Below the pieces are notes generated by a model that saw nothing but the letters and a program-made list of their open reading frames with translations, had not been told where the DNA came from and did no database searches. A stretch of 64,000 nt of DNA from Paenibacillus harenae DSM 16969 (GTDB taxonomy: Bacteria; Bacillota; Bacilli; Paenibacillales; Paenibacillaceae): NCBI RefSeq assembly GCF_000422465.1, contig NZ_AULV01000017.1, positions 1-64,000 of the forward strand. Reading direction: 5' to 3'. A program made the position numbers and the translations under genes. Below are positions 52,789 through 60,945 of the stretch, piece after piece. Every line of letters starts with the position of its first letter. The first letter of the stretch is position 1.

Positions 52789-53808
52789 ATGAAACCAATG
52801 ATTCTCACCATTGTCGTTCCTTGTTATAACGAAGAGGAAGTGCTTGTAGATACTTTCCGGCAGCTTCGGGAAGTTTTAAACGAGTTAATGAAGGAAAACC
52901 TGGTCGCTCCTGAAAGTAAAATATTGTTTGTGGATGATGGCAGCAAGGACCGAACATGGTCGATGATCTCCACGGAGAACGCTAAACATCCGTATGTCAC
53001 AGGTTTGAAATTGGCACGAAATGTAGGCCATCAGAAAGCTTTGCTCGCAGGTTTGGAAGCCGCTTGCGCCAAGTCTGACTGCGTGGTCTCAATCGACGCT
53101 GATTTGCAGGATGATATCAAGGTCATCCGCGACTTTGTGCTCTTATATCACGAAGGTTTCGATATCGTCTACGGCGTTCGCGCTGCCCGCAAAACCGACA
53201 CGTGGTTTAAACGCAATACCGCTAATGCTTACTACCGTCTCATGACCCGGCTGGGAGTTCGCCTGGTCCCCAATCACGCGGATTTTCGATTAATGTCCAA
53301 ACGTGCGATTATGGAATTAAGCCGCTATGACGAAAGCAATCTTTTCCTCAGGGGCATCGTGCCGTTGATCGGTTATCCGTCAGCAAAAGTATATTATGAC
53401 CGAAAAGAGCGATTGGCCGGTTCTTCCAAGTACAACCTCCGGAAAATGCTCTCTTTTGCAATGGATGGCATCGCTTCGTTCAGTGTAGCCCCTGTCCGTA
53501 TGGTAACCTGTCTTGGTTTTGGTTTGCTGCTGGTAAGTATCGCTGCCGGTTTCTATACGCTGATCCAGAAGTGGAACGGAGACACTCACGCGGGTTGGAC
53601 ATCGATAATGCTTTCCATTTGGTTTCTGGGTGGGCTTCAACTGCTGGGAATGGGCATTATGGGCGAATATATCGGAAAAATATTTATTGAAGTCAAACGA
53701 AGGCCGAAATATGCTGTCGAGCTTGATTTGTATTCCAGAGCATTTCAATCCGATAAAGAGGCAAGCCCTCGATTATTGCCGTTAAGATCCCCTCGACCGG
53801 TTAAATGA
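52789..53808 (+). CDS. YkoT-like GT2 glycosyltransferase
   Basis: A 339-residue membrane-bound family-2 glycosyltransferase. The GT-A domain begins LTIVVPCYNEEEVLVDTFRQ with FVDDGSKDRTW and the metal motif DADLQDD. Two C-terminal helices (VRMVTCLGFGLLLVSIAAGF, STWFLGG-like) anchor it, as in polyprenyl-phosphate glycosyltransferases (DPM1/YkoT). The ATG at 52789 lies 11 bases after AAGGAGG. It probably loads a sugar on undecaprenyl phosphate for the YkoS-like partner. Confidence 0.87.
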   Translation: MKPMILTIVVPCYNEEEVLVDTFRQLREVLNELMKENLVAPESKILFVDDGSKDRTWSMISTENAKHPYVTGLKLARNVGHQKALLAGLEAACAKSDCVVSIDADLQDDIKVIRDFVLLYHEGFDIVYGVRAARKTDTWFKRNTANAYYRLMTRLGVRLVPNHADFRLMSKRAIMELSRYDESNLFLRGIVPLIGYPSAKVYYDRKERLAGSSKYNLRKMLSFAMDGIASFSVAPVRMVTCLGFGLLLVSIAAGFYTLIQKWNGDTHAGWTSIMLSIWFLGGLQLLGMGIMGEYIGKIFIEVKRRPKYAVELDLYSRAFQSDKEASPRLLPLRSPRPVK

Positions 53809-53820
53809 GAGGGATTCCCC

Positions 53821-53928
53821 ATGCTGAAACGTCTAGTCCGTTTTTTGTTAGTTGGTGTCTTAAATACCATCACCGGTATATCGGTTATTTTCATTTGCCG
53901 TTATATAACGGACAGCTTTTGCCTTTAA
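53821..53928 (+). pseudogene. Truncated GtrA-family flippase
   Basis: With GAGAGGGATT upstream, an ATG opens MLKRLVRFLLVGVLNTITGI SVIFICRYITDSFCL and stops after 35 residues. F-L-L-V-G-V-L-N-T is the first helix of GtrA proteins (normally about 130 residues with four helices). GtrA proteins flip polyprenyl-phosphate sugars and often follow YkoT-type genes. The rest is replaced by an unrelated minus-strand gene. Confidence 0.75.
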
Positions 53929-53934
53929 GAAAAT

Positions 53935-54576
53935 TCAATTTTGTAATAGTTTATTGTATAATTCGTTATTCTTCCAAACCAAAGTTCCAACCTTTTCTAA
54001 AGTCATTTCCTTCTCTGTGGGGTATAAACTTTCATTCATGCCTGCAATACGATAAACTACTATTTTTTTATTTTCAATTTTTAATGTCAAATCATACATT
54101 CTAAAATCCGTTCTTTCTGGCATATCTTCAACAATATGATCGGTAAAACTCTTTAAATCAATCCACGAAATAACAGAGCGATGAAGGCCTGAACCAAATG
54201 AATATGCATAAACTAAATCAAAAGTTCCATCCTTATTGACATCGTAAGGCAGAGTACTTGTTACACCAAAACCGCCAAATGCCTCACCTATATGAACAGC
54301 TTTTTGATTTTTCACGATGTATGTTTCCGCGCTTGAATCCCTAAAAAGCTGAATCTTTGTTTTATCCCAAATTTCAGAGGGGGTAATTTCAATCACACCA
54401 TTTTCTATATTACTCGATTGAGAAAAATCTTGAGTTGCTAAAATTAGCTTATTGGCTTCTTCAATTGATATCTTCTTTTTTGCTTCCTCGATTGATTTCT
54501 CATTGGAATCACAAGCCGAAAAAAGAAGACATACAGTCAGCATGGTTAAAAATCCCATTAGCAACTTGTTTATCAT
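53935..54576 (-). CDS. Hypothetical lipoprotein
   Basis: A 213-residue predicted lipoprotein; the signal ends LLFSAC at Cys22, followed by a Lys/Glu-rich stalk EEAKKKISIEEANKLI. The mature part contains YDVNKDGTFDLVYAYSFGSG, an EF-hand-like or FG-GAP-like calcium loop seen in bacterial repeat propellers. No repeat array is present. GGAGGTGAA precedes the ATG. Function unknown. Confidence 0.68.
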   Translation of the reverse strand: MINKLLMGFLTMLTVCLLFSACDSNEKSIEEAKKKISIEEANKLILATQDFSQSSNIENGVIEITPSEIWDKTKIQLFRDSSAETYIVKNQKAVHIGEAFGGFGVTSTLPYDVNKDGTFDLVYAYSFGSGLHRSVISWIDLKSFTDHIVEDMPERTDFRMYDLTLKIENKKIVVYRIAGMNESLYPTEKEMTLEKVGTLVWKNNELYNKLLQN

Positions 54577-54617
54577 TTAAATGTTCACCTCCAAAACATA
54601 AAATATCTTCGGTACTT

Positions 54618-54646
54618 ATGTTCAACTATCGCACCCGTCAGCTTGT
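54618..54646 (+). repeat. Isolated R box
   Basis: TTCAACTATCGCACCCGTCA followed by GCTT matches the R box. It ends eight bases before the stop of the next minus-strand gene. Confidence 0.55.
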
Positions 54647-54652
54647 GTCGTG

Positions 54653-55099
54653 CTACTTCACTTCGACTTTCATAGTGTTTGTATTGATAACGTATTTCTT
54701 TTCCTCATCTCCTTCACCTATGGAAAACTTAGCAATCGCTAAGATCTCATACATACCAGGTGTGTCAAGCTTATGAGAGTATTGCTCTCTTATTTCATCT
54801 TGCGATTTTAAATTAGATCTTATTGCAGGTAATGTCATAACAAACTGGTTGACGTTTTTTCCTTGTGAGTCTTTAACGCTAAAGTAAAAGACCCCCCCTG
54901 CATGCGTTAACTCGTAATCTTCAGTCGAAACGTTTTTCAGAGACGCTCCCATAACTAAATCCTTATTCACCTCGTATGAATTGGTTGCTGTAATTGTTGC
55001 AGAAAATGATGACTCGTCTGGAGTCTTCGACTTGTTTGAGCATCCTGTAATGACGACAATTAATGCAATTGCTAACATAACAAAATATTTTTTAGACAT
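54653..55099 (-). CDS. Lipoprotein with BsuPI-like Ig domain
   Basis: A 148-residue lipoprotein; lipobox VITGC at Cys20. The mature part has the strand pattern SATITATNSYEVNKDLVMGA, ELTHAGGVFYFSVKD and HKLDTPGMYEILAIAKFSI, close to the BsuPI intracellular-proteinase-inhibitor Ig fold often found on Bacillales lipoproteins. Its partner is unknown. Single gene. Confidence 0.68.
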   Translation of the reverse strand: MSKKYFVMLAIALIVVITGCSNKSKTPDESSFSATITATNSYEVNKDLVMGASLKNVSTEDYELTHAGGVFYFSVKDSQGKNVNQFVMTLPAIRSNLKSQDEIREQYSHKLDTPGMYEILAIAKFSIGEGDEEKKYVINTNTMKVEVK

Positions 55100-55185
55100 C
55101 AGAATTAAGCTCCTTCTCGGTGAGTGATACAGTATAGACGCACCTTGTTATCATATGTTGCGAAACTCACAAAGTAATGGTTACA

Positions 55186-55337
55186 TTATAACTGCCAGTT
55201 CTTTAATAAAAAGAGCAGGCTATCGTAGCTAGCGCCTGCTCAACAAGGTGTTTTATTCAACTATCGTATTATTGCAACAGGCCACCGATCATGTCGGCAA
55301 CCTGTTGTTAATCGTACTATCGTTATCGGTTAGTTAA
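55186..55337 (+). repeat. Two intergenic repeats in tandem
   Basis: First unit: ATAACTGCCAGTTC, arms GAGCAGGC and GCCTGCTC, R box TTCAACTATCGTAT. Second unit: arms AACAGG and CCTGTT, then ACTATCGTTATCGGTTAG. The first R box appears to serve as the L box of the second unit. Confidence 0.78.
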
Positions 55338-55342
55338 ATCTC

Positions 55343-55480
55343 CTAAAGTGGTACATACAAATATCGTTGTCCCCCTGGTGTTATTAAAATCATATCTTTT
55401 GTATCAGCAGACTCTAAAGCATCATACACAATAATTGAGTTCCAATCGTCACTATCGAGTACAAATTTATTAGTTATCAA
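55343..55480 (-). CDS. Small hypothetical ORF, possibly a remnant
   Basis: From the TTG at 55480 this frame encodes 45 residues, LITNKFVLDSDDWNSIIVYD then ALESADTKDMILITPGGQRY LYVPL. It overlaps the end of the SH3-like lipoprotein gene by 11 bases. No clear ribosome site is seen. The composition looks protein-like, so it is either a coupled small gene or the C-terminal stub of a lost one. Confidence 0.4.
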   Translation of the reverse strand: MITNKFVLDSDDWNSIIVYDALESADTKDMILITPGGQRYLYVPL

Positions 55481-56246
55481 TGAACGGATTAGGTATAAAT
55501 TCTTTTACCCGAATATACCCTGTTTGTCCTCCCGCACCAATAATTTGGTATACAGGACCGATCTTATCCATTTGCGTCTCTTCCAGAATAAAGACCGGAT
55601 TGATCCACTCTTCTTCTTTAATCTGACCGTTTTCTTCATAGATGTGCGAGTCCTGCGCAAGCCTACCCTCCTTGGCAGTGGCCGGATCGTAAGCTCGTAA
55701 GAAGGACTTAAGAACCCACATATCTGCACCATATTCCGCATCATACTGTACGATACGCACAGCCACCCAATCCTCATACGATTTTTCAATACGGACCACC
55801 TTGCCAGCCCACAAGTCCAAATGCGGTTCTTTTGCTTTCTCTCCGGGAGAAGAAGAAACCGGAACTTCCTTCGCGACAATCATGTCATAAGGGGTTCCCG
55901 TTTTAATATTGGCGGCTTCCTTACTGAAATAGAAGGCGGGTATCCAGCCTCTTAGATCTTGGGATTCGACCTGGACATACTCGTCTTGTGCCGCTAAGAT
56001 GCGAAATGCATCACCTTTGTTCACTTCAAACACCGGCCCAGCCCCTGAAATCCCTGACGGGTCAAACCGAGCGCCAATATCTGCCTGTGCGGTATAGGTT
56101 TGGCTGATTTGCAGGCCGTTCTTTTCCTGGATTGTTTCCGAGACAGCTTCGAAGGTCGCAACAGCCTTAGAAGAGGTTTTCTCTTGCTGACAGCCAGAGG
56201 CTATGGCGATTCCACAAAGGAGCAGCAGAACGGAAAGTGTTCTCAT
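55470..56246 (-). CDS. Lipoprotein with SH3-like domains
   Basis: A 258-residue lipoprotein; lipobox ASGC at Cys19. Two SH3-like stretches are visible: GDAFRILAAQDEYVQVES..RGWIPAFYFS (about residues 78-110) and AGKVVRIEKSYEDWVAVRIV (about 147-170). A further strand-rich part ends GQTGYIRVKEFIPN. SH3_3-type domains usually bind cell wall. GGGATGAG lies near the ATG. Probably envelope-associated. Confidence 0.7.
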   Translation of the reverse strand: MRTLSVLLLLCGIAIASGCQQEKTSSKAVATFEAVSETIQEKNGLQISQTYTAQADIGARFDPSGISGAGPVFEVNKGDAFRILAAQDEYVQVESQDLRGWIPAFYFSKEAANIKTGTPYDMIVAKEVPVSSSPGEKAKEPHLDLWAGKVVRIEKSYEDWVAVRIVQYDAEYGADMWVLKSFLRAYDPATAKEGRLAQDSHIYEENGQIKEEEWINPVFILEETQMDKIGPVYQIIGAGGQTGYIRVKEFIPNPFIDN

Positions 56247-56436
56247 CCCTCAATCACCTTTCCCTTTCTTCTAGTTTAGTGTTTAACTGTTCAAAGCAGC
56301 ACATTTTTGGCTCAATGCTTCTTGCATTATTCCTTTTCCCCAGTGTTATTTAGCTAAATCAAATCCGATCTCTGCACTAGGCTATTCTCCTTGAATCCAG
56401 TAGTGGAAACCGCAATCAAACCCAGTCTGTATTCGC

Positions 56437-57804
56437 TCAGGGAATGATTTCGAACGGGGCGGCGAGGGAAGCGCTAGCATCACCGTTCGCGGCGCCGAAC
56501 GATTTCACGATTCGGTATTTGCCGGGCTCGAGGCTTAATGATTCAATAGAAAAGTCGTCTTCGTAAACGCCACCCGGACCGACTCCCCTTAGCTCATCCG
56601 TAAACGCTTGCCCTCCATTCAACCACTTCCAACGACCCGAATCCCACTTCTGTACGCCGAACCACGACCCGAATTCAAGCGCTGTCGGCCCCCAGTTGGT
56701 CAGCTTGATCTTCAGAGTGTCAGCTTGCCGATATGTTGGCTTGTCAGCCTCCATTATGGCGTTGATCTCGTCCGTTGAGAAGGCGTAAACCGTTACTTTC
56801 CCATCCACGACTTCTCCGGCATCGTTCAGTAGTTCGAGTCTGTGCCCGTACATGACGTTCCTGCGATCGGGGAATTCAACCCTCATTCCGTGCGCGTTCT
56901 CGAACGTCGCGTTCGAAATTTCGTGTACCGGTTTCAACGATTTATTGATCTCCGTCACGCTGATCCTCGTTTTCATCCCTTTCGGAAGCCTGTTGATGCC
57001 AAAGACGAGATCCCCTTCCGGCAGAGGCAGATCGTCGCTGTCAAGCTTAGTATACAGGCCATACTTATCGAGAAGCTTCCCATCGAAACGAGGGAAACCC
57101 GTCTTCATATACACTTCGTCTTCGAGAGCCGCCGATGCGGCCTCGTCCAGGAAGCGATTTGTGTTTGGAGGCCAAAACACTTTGTCATTCGGTCCGCCGA
57201 CTTGTTGTACCGGCTCCGGCAAATTCGGGATATGGCTGTCACCATCCGGCGCTATAGCCCCGGGATCATAGAGCTCCACCGAGACCGCGTCTCCGTACTT
57301 GCGCAGCACTTCTTTTTTCTCGGCTTCGGTCCAATCGGCTTGCACTTTGACGACCTGCCCAATCACTTCCACGCCGACAGAGATGGAATCGTAATTTTTT
57401 ACTATTTCGTCCTGGATGCCACGTAGTTTCAAATATGGGTATTTCGAATCCTTGATCTCGATATGTCCGTCAAGCTTCCTCTCCAAATCCCGTTTGAAGT
57501 GACCCGCCTTAGCGTCGTCCTTGTCGCTGAGAAAAACATACTGGTTGTTGTCGTTATCGATATAAAAAACGCCGTACTCCTCAAGTGAAGGTCCCTTGTA
57601 GGACTTGTAAATCCGCTTGTCCGGAAAATGCTTGCGGATCAGCTCCTCCAACCTATAAATATCGCGTTGCACGTCGAAGCCGTCCTCCGACGCCACCTCC
57701 GTAGCCATAATGCTTTCTTTCGGCGAAGCGCCTGAATAGACGCCAACCGCTGATCCCGCCATTAATACCGCGAGCACAGCCGAATAGACTAACCTTTTCC
57801 CCAT
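56437..57804 (-). CDS. Secreted protein with C-terminal Ig-like domain
   Basis: A 455-residue exported protein. It starts at the ATG at 57804 (GGGGAG upstream), giving MGKRLVYSAVLAVLMAGSAV and a signal peptide or anchor. The central part is hydrophilic with many Asp/Lys turns (YGVFYIDNDNNQYVFLSD). The last 100 residues, TVYAFSTDEINAIMEADKPT to ASLAAPFEIIP, look like the bacterial immunoglobulin-like domain found at the ends of Firmicutes lipoproteins (G-x-W..L-x-P-G-x-Y-R-I-V-K). Function unknown. Confidence 0.7.
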   Translation of the reverse strand: MGKRLVYSAVLAVLMAGSAVGVYSGASPKESIMATEVASEDGFDVQRDIYRLEELIRKHFPDKRIYKSYKGPSLEEYGVFYIDNDNNQYVFLSDKDDAKAGHFKRDLERKLDGHIEIKDSKYPYLKLRGIQDEIVKNYDSISVGVEVIGQVVKVQADWTEAEKKEVLRKYGDAVSVELYDPGAIAPDGDSHIPNLPEPVQQVGGPNDKVFWPPNTNRFLDEAASAALEDEVYMKTGFPRFDGKLLDKYGLYTKLDSDDLPLPEGDLVFGINRLPKGMKTRISVTEINKSLKPVHEISNATFENAHGMRVEFPDRRNVMYGHRLELLNDAGEVVDGKVTVYAFSTDEINAIMEADKPTYRQADTLKIKLTNWGPTALEFGSWFGVQKWDSGRWKWLNGGQAFTDELRGVGPGGVYEDDFSIESLSLEPGKYRIVKSFGAANGDASASLAAPFEIIP

Positions 57805-57914
57805 ACCGAAACGACTCCCCCACGATAACATCCATCTTGTTTCCTAAACAGACGTAAGCCGCCTGTGAAAGTTGCATAGTACATTTTCCCGAAAATAATT
57901 GGAGGCAACAGAAA

Positions 57915-58067
57915 ATGCCGACATGGCTCATTTACGAGATCTTGGGAGCGGTGACGCCGATGCAATGCGCTCACCCTCTCTCTGCGCACGAAATAAGCAC
58001 ACTCTACACACTCCGCATCTGGCCGCAATCGCATACGGAAGCGATTTATGGCCAGCAGGGAGCATAA
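57915..58067 (+). CDS. Small hypothetical protein
   Basis: With TTGGAGGC nine bases upstream, an ATG at 57915 opens 50 residues: MPTWLIYEILGAVTPMQCAH, then PLSAHEISTLYTLRIWPQSH and TEAIYGQQGA. A hairpin (ACGGTTGC / GCAACCGT) follows the stop directly. The ribosome site and terminator support a real gene; no family is recognised. Confidence 0.45.
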   Translation: MPTWLIYEILGAVTPMQCAHPLSAHEISTLYTLRIWPQSHTEAIYGQQGA

Positions 58068-58069
58068 AA

Positions 58070-58112
58070 AAACGGTTGCCGAAGCAACCGTCATTCAACT
58101 CCTGTTAGTTCA
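58070..58112 (+). repeat. Intergenic repeat, hairpin plus short R box
   Basis: Arms ACGGTTGC and GCAACCGT with a CGAA loop, then TTCAACTCCTGTTAGTTCAA. The TTA at 58105-58107 is the stop of the HAD remnant. Confidence 0.75.
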
Positions 58113-58410
58113 ATAATAACTTCACTAACTGACTTGGCTTATCAAATAAAAATGTGGGGTTTAATGGAGAAAGCCTTTCTCTCCGACCTTCACCCCAAAG
58201 AGCTGCAATGCCAGTCATGTTTGCTGCGTGTGTTGCCTGTATATCAGTCGGTTGGTCGCCGACATACAAACACTTTTCTGGTTGTAGATTAAGTTTTTCA
58301 GCTAATTGCAATAAAGGAATAGGTGAAATCAAGACACTATGGCGCCTTAACTCAACTGCTTGCAAGCCCATAGTAATAGGTGTGCTTTCAAGGCTTAAAC
58401 TTCTGCGTTA
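58105..58410 (-). pseudogene. C-terminal part of a HAD hydrolase
   Basis: From the ATG at 58371 the frame encodes 88 residues; it is open about 12 codons further to a TAA. LLQLAEKLNLQPEKCLYVGD QPTDIQATHAANMTGIAALW is HAD motif IV with its surrounding Rossmann elements, as in PpaX/Gph phosphatases. Motif I (D-x-D-x-T) and the cap are missing, and motif III is disrupted, so the gene is a stub. The stop is supplied by the repeat box. Confidence 0.7.
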
Positions 58411-58423
58411 GGATCTATAAAAG

Positions 58424-58467
58424 GCAGCCCGCCGGCTGCGTCGTGTCATGATTAAACTATCGTAAAT
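58424..58467 (+). repeat. Intergenic repeat, reduced
   Basis: AAAGGCAGCCCGCCGGCTGC hairpin, then GATTAAACTATCGTAAATGC, a partial R box. Confidence 0.6.
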
Positions 58468-58595
58468 GCGTTGATCAGGCCACCACAATTCCTTTCGTTT
58501 TACTTCCCATCCCATGAAAGTCACATACCAATCATCAATAGCTATGTTCGTTTTTAAAGAGGCTTACATCTTTATTTTTCCAAATTACTCCCTTT

Positions 58596-58640
58596 AGCGT
58601 AACGAAGGCTGCCAATTGACTTCAATCGGCAGCCTTAGGA
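58596..58640 (+). repeat. Intergenic repeat, L box and hairpin
   Basis: ATTACTCCCTTTAGCGTAAC, then arms AAGGCTGCC and GGCAGCCTT. The R box is missing. Confidence 0.7.
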
Positions 58641-58684
58641 CGTGCAATGCTTCATCGATGCTGCGGCCCCGTAGCGAATAAATA

Positions 58685-58715
58685 AAGAGGCCACCCTGAT
58701 TAGAGTGGCCGTCTC
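58685..58715 (-). terminator. Terminator of the esterase gene
   Basis: AGAGGCCAC and GTGGCCGTCT pair around CCTGATTAGA; the minus strand continues CTTTATTTATTC. It lies directly behind the 58720 stop. Confidence 0.78.
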
Positions 58716-58719
58716 TCAT

Positions 58720-59598
58720 CTATTTCGTGTCTCCTGCGTAAAACAGTAAGTAATTTTCCGCCTGGCTGGACCAATACGCTGCGTCGTGTGCGCCACCCGG
58801 AATGTAATGGAATTGGCAATTTTTCAAGTTCTGATTCTGCATAATTTTATGGAATCGCAACGCGCCGTCTTTCAACCAATCCGCATCCCCGATATCTACA
58901 TAAATATCCAACATGTTCTGCTTCTCATGCATTGCAAGCCATGTCGGGTTATTTTGCTGTCTATCCTCGTCCGTGCCTCCTGCCATCTGCTTGAGCGGTT
59001 CCCACATATACTCGAACAATGCCGGAGCATGACCGCCTACCTTGCTGTACAAATTATGGTGTTTGAATGCTGCAAGCAGTGCTGAATACCCGCCCATAGA
59101 CGCTCCCCCGATGTATCGGCCGCTTCTCGATTTCTGGGTGGAATAAGTGGAATCGATAAATGCGATCAAATCTTTCGTAATATAATCTTCATAACGGCCT
59201 ACGTGCCAGTAGTTGTTGACCATACCGACTTCATCTGCTGAGTTCAGACCCCAGCTGCGGTCATACTGAGGAGAAACGATTATTAAGGGTCGTATTTTCC
59301 TTAAACCGATCAACCGGTCAGCTTGTTCATCCAGCAACACTTGATCAAACCAGAAGTCCTCGTCCTCATCCAGTTTGTGCAAGACATACAATACCGGATA
59401 TTTTTCGTTTTCATTATAACCAGGCGGTAAATAAACGTTCACGTTCATTTCTTTTTGTAAAGATGTGCTGAACAGACTTGTTTTTACGATGCTGGATGTT
59501 GCCTGAGCATCCTCGCCCGGCGCAGCGAAAACATTACTGTACAACATCGTGACTGCCAACATCAAGCCTAGAACCAAGAGCATTGACTTCCTTCTCAT
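58720..59598 (-). CDS. Secreted esterase (esterase D-like alpha/beta hydrolase)
   Basis: A 292-residue exported hydrolase. The signal peptide MRRKSMLLVLGLMLAVTMLY is cut near NVFAAPG. The fold shows VNVYLPPGYNENEKYPVLYV, the nucleophile elbow IGGASMGGYSALLA (Ser in G-x-S-x-G), the Asp region VDIGDADWLK and the His in GGAHDAAYW. This is the putative-esterase family that includes feruloyl and acetyl esterases and mycolyltransferases, so de-esterification of plant polysaccharide is possible. It is divergent from an AraC regulator. Confidence 0.83.
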   Translation of the reverse strand: MRRKSMLLVLGLMLAVTMLYSNVFAAPGEDAQATSSIVKTSLFSTSLQKEMNVNVYLPPGYNENEKYPVLYVLHKLDEDEDFWFDQVLLDEQADRLIGLRKIRPLIIVSPQYDRSWGLNSADEVGMVNNYWHVGRYEDYITKDLIAFIDSTYSTQKSRSGRYIGGASMGGYSALLAAFKHHNLYSKVGGHAPALFEYMWEPLKQMAGGTDEDRQQNNPTWLAMHEKQNMLDIYVDIGDADWLKDGALRFHKIMQNQNLKNCQFHYIPGGAHDAAYWSSQAENYLLFYAGDTK

Positions 59599-59774
59599 CT
59601 TTCATCCTCCTTCACGAAATCTTGATATCAAGGTGAGGTTCTTCCTCGTTCCAACTTAATTCTAGCTAAATGCCGAGCTCAGAAACATAGACGATCTGCA
59701 TCGATCAACTGACAATTGGAAACGCCAAACAAATAGTATAAAATGGAAAGTAACAATGCGGGAGGTGATAGTCA

Positions 59775-60674
59775 ATGGAATTGGCAACGGTCGGACAGGT
59801 GGTATGGGGGCAGTTTCTTCATGAATTGAAGTGTTTCCCGAACGAAGATTTCGTGATCGATCGGGGGCTTCACACCCGTTATCGGCTATTGTTTATAATG
59901 GAAGGAAACGGCATCTTGCAGATCGGGACGATCCGGCGCTCTATTATTTCACCGGCCTTTTACTGTATTAACGAGAGGGAGCCGTTACAATTGGCTGCAC
60001 ACTCCGGGGTGAAAGCAAGCTCGGTTTATTTCCACCCGAAAGTAATTAATAATAAGCTTTCGTTACGGGAAAATTTGTTCGATAACGAAGGCCTCGCCAC
60101 TTCGGACATTCAGGATGCATGGTTGCTGGAGCCTTTCTTCAACCGGTCAGACGGAAATTACGGATGTGTGCCTATCGATGTTTCTTTTGTGCACCACGTT
60201 CAACGAATCATGGAGGAAATTCATCATATTCTCTCTACAAGTTCGCCCAATTGGCCTTGCCAAAGCCGGTCCTATCTACAGGAATTGCTTTTTCTCATCC
60301 GAAGATTGTACCGGAAAAGCAAGGAAACGGCGCACCGCATTCCTCAAGCTCCTCCGGATATCGATGAAGTCATTCAATACTTGCATGTTTACTATAATAA
60401 CAAAATCGGATTAGACGAGTTGGCCAAAAGGTTTCACACCAATCGCACGACGTTGAACCGCAAAGTAAACTCGGTAACAGGTATGTCGATCATCACCTAT
60501 GTAAACAGTCTGCGAATCCAATTAGCCTCTTCCATGCTGTGCAATACTACTCTGAAGGTGACGGAGATTATGGATCGGGTCGGGTTTACCGACGACGCAT
60601 ATTTTATCCGGGTGTTCCGCAAACAGACCGGCTACACGCCGGCGGAGTACCGCAAACAATTCGGTTCCCTCTAG
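59775..60674 (+). CDS. AraC-family regulator
   Basis: A 299-residue regulator. The N-terminal cupin-like sensor (about 1-130) includes HTRYRLLFIMEGNGILQIG. The C-terminal double helix-turn-helix is IGLDELAKRFHTNRTTLNRK and VTEIMDRVGFTDDAYFIRVF with the closing KQTGYTPAEYRKQ. GGGAGGTGAT precedes the ATG. It lies back to back with the secreted esterase gene, its probable target. Confidence 0.87.
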   Translation: MELATVGQVVWGQFLHELKCFPNEDFVIDRGLHTRYRLLFIMEGNGILQIGTIRRSIISPAFYCINEREPLQLAAHSGVKASSVYFHPKVINNKLSLRENLFDNEGLATSDIQDAWLLEPFFNRSDGNYGCVPIDVSFVHHVQRIMEEIHHILSTSSPNWPCQSRSYLQELLFLIRRLYRKSKETAHRIPQAPPDIDEVIQYLHVYYNNKIGLDELAKRFHTNRTTLNRKVNSVTGMSIITYVNSLRIQLASSMLCNTTLKVTEIMDRVGFTDDAYFIRVFRKQTGYTPAEYRKQFGSL

Positions 60675-60699
60675 TCAATCCGGCAAGTTTCCGGACCTC

Positions 60700-60789
60700 G
60701 TTCCCGCCCGTTAACGTAATGGAGCTGCCGATCATCCGGGGCAGCCTCGCTTGTGTAATTGTTACGCTCTCGTGTCCCGTATAGCTCAA
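60700..60789 (+). repeat. Intergenic repeat, complete copy after a plus-strand gene
   Basis: L box CGTTCCCGCCCGTTAACGTA, arms GCTGCC and GGCAGC, then CTCTCGTGTCCCGTATAGCT as a diverged R box. Confidence 0.72.
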
Positions 60790-60945
60790 TGACATCCTTT
60801 ATCTTGTTAATAGTTATCACAAACTGCTCTGGAGAGGTGTACTTTACTGATATCATGCTGCAGGCCGGTACCATAGCCACAGGATGGGTCGGTCATGTCT
60901 TCGAGATCAAATGGACGCTTATTTATATTTGGGGAGGGCGTCGGC

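Noticed and set aside
60671..60880. A minus-strand frame containing ISVKYTSPEQFVITINKIKD
   Set aside because: It looks partly protein-like, but it runs into a repeat copy, has no ribosome site and matches no family I know. A gene stub cannot be excluded.
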